In this document: one piece after another, positions 1-4,969 of the stretch
How the letters are laid out: every line of letters starts with the position of its first letter
How positions within the stretch are numbered: position 1 is the first letter of the stretch
DNA from: Bacteroidales bacterium
GTDB taxonomy: Bacteria; Bacteroidota; Bacteroidia; Bacteroidales; F082
Direction of reading: 5' to 3'
Length of the DNA: 6,973 nucleotides
NCBI GenBank assembly: GCA_900771045.1
Contig: CAAGMM010000338.1
Location: 1 to 6,973, forward strand
The notes under the pieces: generated by a model
Seen by the model: only the letters and a program-made list of their open reading frames with translations
What the model was told of the DNA's origin: nothing
The model's database searches: none
Program-made: the position numbers and the translations under genes

Positions 1-80
1 AAGGATAATGAATAGGTTTAGGGTTTAGGGTTTTTAAGACGTCTTAAAAACCCTAAACCCTAAACCTATTCATTATCCTT
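1..80. repeat. Perfect 80-bp palindrome at window edge
   Basis: Bases 1-40 are the exact reverse complement of bases 41-80, with no spacer and GACGTC at the centre (38-43). Each arm contains GGTTTAG twice followed by GGTTTTT (15-35, mirrored at 46-66), a 7-bp periodic stretch. The right arm encodes the last nine residues and the TAG stop (53-55) of the minus-strand gene, so the left arm is an inverted copy of that gene end. Because the palindrome starts at base 1, the arms could be longer than seen. As RNA it would form a very stable hairpin followed by a short T-run, so it could be a bidirectional terminator. Equally, it may be a fold-back artefact at a contig end. The symmetry is directly visible; its origin is undecided. 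Confidence 0.95.
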
Positions 81-1327
81 CTCAGAAGTGTATTTTCCGC
101 CTCCATATCTGAAACGGCAAGTCCTCGGCTGAGGGCATCGCCGCTTCTCGCGTTCATCAGAATCCTCGCGTGCTCAAAACATTCTTCTTCAGGGAAAAAC
201 ACCTGCGACAAAGTCCTCAGCGACATCTCCTTTTCCGTGAAGGGATGAGAAAACGACGACTGAATCAGAATCTCCCTGAAATTGTCTATCCTGCAGATGA
301 TGTCTCTTGTCCACGGCTTTTCGTGCTTGAGAAGATACTCCTTTATTTCAAAAGGCGTGAAAATCAATATGTTATCGAATTTTTTTAATTCTTCGGCCAT
401 TGATTCCAAAAGAGACTCCCTTTCAGCATAATCGTCAAAACAGTTTTTTGTAATAAATTGATTATCAGGCGATAATATTGAATATCCGACAATTTGCCCT
501 TCATACGGACGATCGCCGTCAGCGACGGGAATCGCGGGTCTGCCAGTGACGATGTTCAAAAAGGCGGGATTTGTCTTTTTATGAAAAAGAGAGAAAAATG
601 TTTTATAATCAATAGAATACGGGATATTTTGCTTTATTGTCGTTTTACTTTTCCTAAGACCGTGGCAGAAGCCGAAAAAGTCGCATTTATATGGATTTTC
701 GCATTGTTCTCCCGGGATGATGTCGGGGCAGTGCGGTTGTGCGAGCGTTTTTTTGAACCTGTTGATGTTTTCTTCAATCGTTTTGGCGTAACCGGAGGCG
801 AAATCAACGACGGATTCGGTTGTGAAGAGTTCGGACAGGTTGACGTCGCCGTGTCGGACGTAGTCTTTGTCGATGTACATCAGCTGCATATCGGAGATGG
901 AAACCCCGCAGCCTTTCAGCACATAATATTGCAGTGCCGCGTCTTTCAGGAATGTTTGCGACAGCGACATCGAACTTTTCACCTCTATTATACGCCATCC
1001 GTCGTCGTCGCGCGTCATAATATCGACCATAATAAGCGTGCCTTCGTAGATGAAAACGGCCTCATACATCGTTTTGACGTCGGGATCTTGTACGTTTTTC
1101 GCGGTTTCTTCGGCCTTGCGCTGAAAAAGATTCGGATTCGACGGCGACATGTTGAGCCCTCCCGGAAACAGTGACTGGGCGAGGATTCCCACATCAGTGC
1201 CGCGCTGAAACTTCGCACGTTGTTCTACAGACAGTTTGTCTCGCAGGAACGGACGGTTTTTCGTCAGATAAAGCAGTTTTTCGCACTGTTCGCCCTTGAT
1301 ATAAGTGGATTTCGACAGAATATGCAT
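53..1327 (-). CDS. DUF2779-type protein: Cas4-like PD-(D/E)XK nuclease domain plus degenerate exonuclease-like domain
   Basis: The 424-residue protein opens with LSKSTYIKGEQC and continues through a FQRGTDVGxLAQxLFPGG stretch, the look of DUF2779 proteins. Residues about 85-135 carry the PD-(D/E)XK core: D102 in VDI, then E115-V-K117, then Q133-Y-Y in the following helix. C15 together with C209, C215 and C221 (C-x5-C-x5-C) matches the one-plus-three cysteine pattern of Cas4/AddB-type 4Fe-4S nucleases; C200 is an extra cysteine. Residues about 254-424 fit the DUF2779 domain (FLNIVTGRPAIP, then RPYEGQIVGYSI, ILIFTPFE, IDNFREI). As I recall the family, the first motif is FLDFET, so the acids are N258 and V260 here and this domain is probably inactive. 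It acts presumably in the cytoplasm on nucleic acid, but the biological role of the family is unclear to me. No cas genes are nearby. ATG at 1325-1327 is chosen; a TAATTTTG -7 box lies just upstream. The stop is inside the palindrome, so the true C-terminus could differ if that is an artefact. Confidence 0.85.
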   Translation of the reverse strand: MHILSKSTYIKGEQCEKLLYLTKNRPFLRDKLSVEQRAKFQRGTDVGILAQSLFPGGLNMSPSNPNLFQRKAEETAKNVQDPDVKTMYEAVFIYEGTLIMVDIMTRDDDGWRIIEVKSSMSLSQTFLKDAALQYYVLKGCGVSISDMQLMYIDKDYVRHGDVNLSELFTTESVVDFASGYAKTIEENINRFKKTLAQPHCPDIIPGEQCENPYKCDFFGFCHGLRKSKTTIKQNIPYSIDYKTFFSLFHKKTNPAFLNIVTGRPAIPVADGDRPYEGQIVGYSILSPDNQFITKNCFDDYAERESLLESMAEELKKFDNILIFTPFEIKEYLLKHEKPWTRDIICRIDNFREILIQSSFSHPFTEKEMSLRTLSQVFFPEEECFEHARILMNARSGDALSRGLAVSDMEAENTLLRRIMNRFRV

Positions 1328-1343
1328 AAAAATTTTGTTTCTT

Positions 1344-1375
1344 TTTGCAAAATTAATAAAAATGTCGTAATTTTG
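1344..1375 (+). promoter_or_regulatory. Candidate Bacteroidetes promoter (TTTG-N20-TAATTTTG) toward the Cbp1-like gene
   Basis: TTTG at 1344-1347 is followed after 20 bases by TAATTTTG at 1368-1375, matching the Bacteroidetes consensus TTTG-N19-21-TAnnTTTG at both boxes. A transcript would start near 1381 and have a leader of about 230 bases before the lipoprotein ATG at 1613. The minus-strand -7 box (1348-1355) lies between the two boxes, so the divergent promoters overlap. A nearer alternative, TAATTTTTG at 1543-1551, has one base too many between its halves and no -33 partner. Confidence 0.5.
1348..1355 (-). promoter_or_regulatory. Candidate -7 box for the DUF2779 gene
   Basis: Read on the minus strand this is TAATTTTG, a perfect match to the Bacteroidetes -7 consensus TAnnTTTG, 20 bases upstream of the ATG at 1327. 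It implies a leader of only about 15 bases. I see no good TTTG at the expected -33 distance, so the site is supported by the -7 box alone. Confidence 0.45.
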
Positions 1376-1401
1376 TGGTGCGATTTTGAATTTGCTTTTC
1401 T

Positions 1402-1453
1402 GATTGTGGTGTGTGTAGAATTCAAAAACAATATTCTACACATTTCCACAGTC
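1402..1453. promoter_or_regulatory. Interrupted long stem-loop in the leader of the Cbp1-like gene
   Basis: TGTGTAGAAT (1412-1421) pairs perfectly with ATTCTACACA (1433-1442) around an 11-base AT-rich loop. Outside a small internal loop, TGTGG (1405-1409) pairs with CCACA (1446-1450), and the outermost three bases also pair with one G-U. No T-run follows, so it is not an intrinsic terminator. It sits about 30-70 bases after the predicted start of transcription, so it could be a structured leader, or as DNA a dyad operator. The pairing is seen; the function is not known. Confidence 0.5.
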
Positions 1454-1612
1454 TGATTAGTTTGAAGATGAGATGTGCGGAAATGAAATATGTTGATTTT
1501 TAACAATATAGAGAAAAAATAAATAAAAAATAAAGTTTGGAATAATTTTTGAAGACTTGAGACTTGAAAACGAGTAAAAAAGTCAAGTTGTAACAAAATA
1601 AAATCACAATCA

Positions 1613-2446
1613 ATGAAAAGGACATTTACAATTTTATCAGTTGCCTTGGTAGCAGTGATGTTTACCTCGTGCGTGGAAAGCTCGAAGAAGTACAAACAGC
1701 TTCTTGCCGAGAAAGAGACCCTCACAGCCCAGTATCAGGAGCTTGAGAATGAGTACAACACGGCCAACGCCGTCATCAGCGAAGTGGAGAACAACCTTCA
1801 GGCTATTCGCGATGCGGAAGGCCTCGTCCAAATGATGAATGAGGGCGAAGTGACGAGAGAACGCCTCTCTGCTGAACTCATCCAGATTAAGGACGTTATG
1901 GCGGCCAACCATGCGAAACTTGACTCTCTTGACGAGGTCCTCCAGAAGTCAAAGAAAGACAACGGCTATCTCCGTAACACGATTAAGAAACTCCAGGCCC
2001 AGATCGCCGAAAAGGAGACTCTGATCGCCCAGATGCAGGAGCAGCTCAACCAGAAAGACGCTCAGATAGCAAGCCTTAACACCGAAGTCGCCGAACTTAA
2101 CACCAACGTGGCGGAACTGACCGACAAGACTCAGAAACAGGAAGAGGTTATCAATAACCAGACAAGCGAGATGAACACCGTTTACTACATCGGAGCCAAG
2201 AGGAGAGACCTCAAGTCGCAAGGCATACTCGCTTCCGGAGAGATCCTCAAGAAGAACCTTCCTGTCGAAGCCTTCACAAAGGCCGACAAACGCGAACTTA
2301 ACGAAGTGACATTCGAAGGCAAAATAAGGAGAATCTATTCCTCACATCCGGCCGGCTCTTACACCGTTGATGGCAATACGCTGAAAATCAACGATTCGGA
2401 GGTGTTCTGGAGTGTAACAAAATATTTGGTGATAAGAACCAAATAA
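1613..2446 (+). CDS. Coiled-coil lipoprotein, Cbp1 family collagen-binding adhesin-like
   Basis: The 277-residue protein starts with a lipoprotein signal peptide: basic MKR, a hydrophobic stretch, and a lipobox ending FTSC with C20 as the lipidated cysteine. The +2 to +5 residues (VESS) do not fit the K-(D/E)2 surface-export motif. Residues about 25-190 form a long charged coiled coil rich in E, K, Q and L, with an internal near-repeat (AEKETLTAQYQE near 32 and AEKETLIAQMQE near 132). The C-terminal 85 residues form a compact domain (NTVYYIGAKRRDLKSQGIL, then FTKADKRELNEV, SSHPAGSY, FWSVTKYLVI). This order of signal peptide, coiled coil and NTVYY domain resembles the Bacteroides Cbp1 family, reported as collagen-binding glycoprotein adhesins; that match is from memory. 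Collagen binding here is inference, and many members are unstudied. The gene is a single transcription unit with a long leader and a terminator 25 bases after the stop. Confidence 0.8.
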   Translation: MKRTFTILSVALVAVMFTSCVESSKKYKQLLAEKETLTAQYQELENEYNTANAVISEVENNLQAIRDAEGLVQMMNEGEVTRERLSAELIQIKDVMAANHAKLDSLDEVLQKSKKDNGYLRNTIKKLQAQIAEKETLIAQMQEQLNQKDAQIASLNTEVAELNTNVAELTDKTQKQEEVINNQTSEMNTVYYIGAKRRDLKSQGILASGEILKKNLPVEAFTKADKRELNEVTFEGKIRRIYSSHPAGSYTVDGNTLKINDSEVFWSVTKYLVIRTK

Positions 2447-2470
2447 TTTTCTGCTCGTTTTCAATATTAT

Positions 2471-2508
2471 GAAAGTCTGGCGAAAAGTGCCGGACTTTCG
2501 TTTTTTTT
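2471..2508 (+). terminator. Intrinsic terminator after the Cbp1-like gene
   Basis: GAAAGTCTGGC (2471-2481) pairs with GCCGGACTTTC (2489-2499) in an 11-bp stem with one G-U pair and a 7-base loop, followed by G and eight Ts. It lies 25 bases after the lipoprotein stop and should separate it from the decayed operon downstream. Confidence 0.9.
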
Positions 2509-2655
2509 GCGGTTCTCTGCCGATGTCAATCAGCCTTCTTTAAGCCTGAAGTCTATTGGGAGACTGTATCTGGCTAATCAAGCACTTTTCGAACAAATTT
2601 CCATCAAAAATTCAAAAAAAATAACAGCCTCCGTATTCTTATCAACAAAAATTCG
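2509..2655. other. Intergenic stretch without a recognised gene
   Basis: Together with the terminator before it and the leader after it, this is a gap of about 315 bases between genes. It contains a weak dyad (AGTCT, 6 bases, AGACT, near 2548-2563) and an A-rich run before the promoter. Short open frames cross it but look like chance: none has a family-like sequence or a start signal. No remnant of the missing esterase N-terminus was recognised here. Confidence 0.5.
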
Positions 2656-2663
2656 TAACTTTG
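2656..2663 (+). promoter_or_regulatory. Candidate -7 box upstream of the esterase remnant
   Basis: TAACTTTG fits TAnnTTTG exactly and sits in the common Bacteroidetes context CGTAACTTTGCGG. The -33 region is poor. A transcript would begin near 2670 and have about 90 bases before the first esterase ATG. The promoter seems preserved although the genes behind it are broken. Confidence 0.55.
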
Positions 2664-2762
2664 CGGCTGAAGTGTGTCGAACCCATCTTTAGATTCGGGA
2701 GGTGTTGACACTGAATGCAACCTTATCGGGTGGATTAGAAGGTTCTATACTGCCTCAAGGCG

Positions 2763-3605
2763 ATGGAGACCGATACCGGCGTACCCGGAATCGAAGGCCT
2801 CACCACAGTCGCCGGTCACAACAACCACCCGATGCGTGCCGACCGCAGCATCATCCCTTACGATCCGTTCAAGGCTGTCGCCGAAGGCGCGTCAAAAGAC
2901 GTCGACGTCATCATCGGCACCACGTGGGAAGAAGCGCAATATTGGGCTCACATGTTCCATTACCTTGTCCCCACCGAGGAAGCATTCTACAATTTCGACA
3001 AGAATACGGACGACCCTCTCGGTGCTTATTATCGGCTTTGTATGACCGGTTTCGAGCAGAACATCAGAAAGGCTCTCGGCAAGAATGAGCATATCGCGGA
3101 CGAGTTCATCGCGAGTGTGAAGGACCGTCAGGACGAGATGAGCGAAAAATACCCGATGATATGGGAACGTACGGAATTACTCAACGAGATGCGCTTCCGT
3201 ATGGGAAGTATCCTGATGGCGCAGAATCACGCCGCCGCCGGCGGGAAAGGCAAGACTTATATGTACTTCTTCGGCAAGGGATATGACCCGTCCGTAATGC
3301 CTGACGAACCCTGGCTCGGAGCCTGCCACGCCTGCGAACTGACCTACGCCCTCGACAACAGAGGCTATGAGGCCGACGGCCCTTACGATCAGGGGCTTAT
3401 GAAGAACTTCAGCGAAGCCATCGTGTCATTCGCAAAGGACGGCGACCCATCACAGCCCGATATTCCGTGGACTGAATACGACACCGTCGAACGAAACACT
3501 ATGATTATCGGACGCGATGCCTCGATGTATATGGAAAGCGACCCCAAGAAAGAACAGAGAGAGATTCTTCTGCCTTACTTCTACGACTATTGGCTGAACC
3601 AGTAG
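2763..3605 (+). pseudogene. Type-B carboxylesterase, C-terminal half only
   Basis: The 280-residue frame matches the C-terminal half of the carboxylesterase/lipase family (alpha/beta hydrolase fold). Residues 25-60 give the strand leading to the acidic triad residue (RSIIPYDPFKAV, then VDVIIGTTWEEAQYW; E56 or E57), and residues 183-195 (PWLGACHACEL) hold the probable catalytic histidine H189. The C-terminus (ILLPYFYDYW) looks complete. Full members are about 500 residues; the N-terminal half with the oxyanion-hole glycines and the GxSxG serine is absent, so no esterase activity is expected. In-frame codons before the ATG, back to a TAG at 2736-2738, read KVLYCLKA and resemble the CLR helix of this family, so homology may extend past the ATG and the break may lie near 2740. 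There is no signal peptide. The TonB-receptor-like remnant follows after 7 bases, suggesting a former operon. It could instead be a misassembly joining two separated segments. Confidence 0.75.
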
Positions 3606-3612
3606 GAAGATA

Positions 3613-4101
3613 ATGACGCGAAGACTTAGTATTCTTCTCTTTTTGGCGTCGTTCTTATGTACTTCGACTCTGTGTGCCCGCACGACTGATGTGATAACGG
3701 TTCGGGGAACGCATCTCGCCAAGCTGAGCAATGCATACGAAGTATTGCCGCAGGTGTCGCGTATAGCCGTGGTGGACGGCTCCCTGACCGTTGTAGGCTG
3801 CGGAAAACCGTGGGTGTTCGTTGACGGACGTAAAATTGAAAACCAAGCCGACCTGTTCAGAATACCGGCCGGATCTATTTCCACCGTGGAGATTATCACC
3901 GAAGCAGGGGCTGAATATGACGGAAAAACGGAAGCCGTCATCACGATACATCTTACCGAGCACGCCGTCAATGAATTGAAACTTAACGAAACGGCGGAAA
4001 TGTACGTCTCACCTTCCATCGGAGGCTCCGACGTGATTTATCTTGACGACCATTTCTTCGAACCCGACATCACGGCATCAATGCCTTTCGGCGACTTCTG
4101 A
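3613..4101 (+). CDS. 5' open frame of the barrel pseudogene: signal peptide and plug domain
   Basis: This 162-residue frame is what an automated caller would report. Residues 1-22 are a Sec signal peptide (MTRR, hydrophobic core, probable cleavage after LCA). Residues about 31-113 resemble the plug of CarboxypepD-less TonB-receptor-like proteins: RGTHLAKLSNAYEVLPQVS, GSLTVVGCGKPWVFVDGRKI, then STVEIITEAGAEYDG and a terminal ITIHL strand. Residues 114-162 are a short barrel piece (SDVIYLDDHFFEPDITAS). If made, it would be a periplasmic plug without a barrel; I infer no function. Confidence 0.6.
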   Translation: MTRRLSILLFLASFLCTSTLCARTTDVITVRGTHLAKLSNAYEVLPQVSRIAVVDGSLTVVGCGKPWVFVDGRKIENQADLFRIPAGSISTVEIITEAGAEYDGKTEAVITIHLTEHAVNELKLNETAEMYVSPSIGGSDVIYLDDHFFEPDITASMPFGDF

Positions 4102-4251
4102 CTCACGGCAGGCTTTGCGGCCTCGCACAAAACCCCGACTTATACCGACATCACAATCAACAAAGATAACCTACAGCATCACAGTTACGAGACGATCTTC
4201 GTCAACAACGAGCGTCATTACAAGTCCGTCATAAAAGGAGTTTGGAAGTGG

Positions 4252-4776
4252 ATGGAATTAAAGGGATGGCACACGTTCTACACAAAACCGATCTTCGCAG
4301 ACGTCAATGACGACAAGTTCAACGGGCCCGACTATCATTCAATGGATTGGCTGTTTACCGTGACTCCGGATCTGTCGTTATGGAATTTCGACATATCTTT
4401 GATGCTACACAAACAGTGGCTCGATATGGCGACGGCCGACGGTTTGAGCCACCGTCTCAACGACCCGATGCTGACCATCAGATGCACAAACGTTTTCGAG
4501 TTGCCGAAGGAAATAAACCTTATGGTCACGGCACTTTTTTCGACACGCGGCTCCGATCAGAACATCTATTGCTACAATCCGACATGGAAACTTGATGTGA
4601 CTGTCGGAAAAAGCTTCCTCGACGACAAATTGAGCCTCCTTCTGACGGCTGACAATGTGGCCGACCGTTATTATAAGGACGTGATTTATTACACTCCCGA
4701 AAAAAACGGAACCCGCGACGGATACAGCAGACAAATCGGCCGGACATTCACTTTGTCGGTAAAGTACCATATCTAA
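4252..4776 (+). CDS. 3' open frame of the barrel pseudogene: last beta-strands
   Basis: This 174-residue frame is in phase with the 5' frame and contains the last beta-hairpins of an outer-membrane barrel: alternating aromatic/hydrophobic strands, FNGPDYHSMDWLFTVTPDLS, LNLMVTALFSTRG-like strands, LLLTADNVADRYYKD, and a final IGRTFTLSVKYHI. The usual C-terminal aromatic residue is replaced by Ile. AAAGGAG at 4235-4241 precedes the ATG by about ten bases, but no signal peptide follows, so an independent protein could not reach the outer membrane. The start is most likely an internal methionine of the broken gene. Confidence 0.55.
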   Translation: MELKGWHTFYTKPIFADVNDDKFNGPDYHSMDWLFTVTPDLSLWNFDISLMLHKQWLDMATADGLSHRLNDPMLTIRCTNVFELPKEINLMVTALFSTRGSDQNIYCYNPTWKLDVTVGKSFLDDKLSLLLTADNVADRYYKDVIYYTPEKNGTRDGYSRQIGRTFTLSVKYHI

Positions 4777-4831
4777 AAAACATTAAGGCGGACTCTATAA
4801 ATTGGACAGTTTGACTTTTTGACGATTAGAC

Positions 4832-4901
4832 CGTAATGCGTAATGCGTAATGCGTAATGCGGAATGCGTAATGCGGAATGCGTAATGCGGAATGCGGAAT
4901 T
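4832..4901. repeat. Tandem heptamer array, ten units of CGTAATG/CGGAATG
   Basis: Ten consecutive 7-bp units fill 70 bases. The third base varies in the order T,T,T,T,G,T,G,T,G,G, and the last unit ends in T instead of G. All other bases are identical. Because 7 is not a multiple of 3, the array would shift frame at each unit and is not coding. It lies between the barrel pseudogene and the convergent RelA/SpoT gene. An inverted ATTACG occurs just after it (4908-4913). Confidence 0.95.
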
Positions 4902-4927
4902 CCCCTAATTACGTGAATATCGTAAGC

Positions 4928-4969
4928 AGCTCACTGCTCATAGCTCATAGCTCATAGCTCACTGCTCAC
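4928..4969. repeat. Tandem heptamer array, six units of AGCTCAT type
   Basis: Six 7-bp units read AGCTCAC, TGCTCAT, AGCTCAT, AGCTCAT, AGCTCAC, TGCTCAC; only the first and last bases vary. It is separated from the first array by 26 unique bases. The last units overlap the 3' end of the minus-strand RelA/SpoT-like gene and provide its TGA stop (4959-4961) and final Glu-Gln codons. Confidence 0.93.

Larger units (their letters stand above)
3613..4776 (+). pseudogene. TonB-dependent-receptor-like outer-membrane beta-barrel gene, internally shortened and interrupted by TGA
   Basis: One reading frame runs from ATG 3613 to TAA 4776, broken only by TGA at 4099-4101. Sequence before and after the TGA is continuous barrel-like protein: PDITASMPFGDF, stop, LTAGFAASHKTPTY, and on to the 3' frame. 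Order: signal peptide, plug-like domain, a short piece of barrel, then the last barrel strands. At about 387 codons it is roughly half the 700-800 residues I expect for this outer-membrane family, so most of the first barrel strands are missing between about residues 114 and 140. The missing segment kept the frame. It lies 7 bases after the esterase remnant and was probably co-transcribed with it. TGA as a sense codon is unlikely: every other gene here uses TAA, TAG or TGA only as terminators. A single-base error (TCA or CGA to TGA) would restore the frame but not the missing barrel. Confidence 0.75.

Noticed and set aside
15..66. TTTAGGG units as eukaryotic (plant-type) telomere repeats
   Set aside because: Only two full units per arm, embedded in a gene end in a clearly bacterial context; better seen as a short 7-bp repeat.
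494..1174. Open frame of 226 codons on the plus strand inside the DUF2779 gene
   Set aside because: It is antisense to a gene with clear family motifs, and its sequence shows no recognisable domain.
1468..1503. Eleven-residue open frame in the leader of the Cbp1-like gene, a possible leader peptide
   Set aside because: No ribosome-binding signal, no amino-acid bias tied to control, and such short frames occur often by chance.
1264..1725. Open frame of 153 codons on the minus strand across the adhesin promoter region
   Set aside because: It overlaps two real genes and the intergenic region, is rich in F, I and T from AT-rich DNA, and has no family-like features or start signal.
2507..3088. 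Three overlapping short plus-strand frames around the esterase start
   Set aside because: They are out of frame with the esterase homology and rich in R, P and H as expected for shadows; I could not match them to the missing esterase N-terminus.
4777..4831. Possible insertion-sequence end near 4790-4815 (AAATTGGACAGTTTGAC)
   Set aside because: No matching inverted end, no target duplication and no transposase fragment in the window.
4832..4969. CRISPR array
   Set aside because: Units are 7 bp and contiguous with no spacers; no cas genes are present even though the window holds a Cas4-like nuclease domain.
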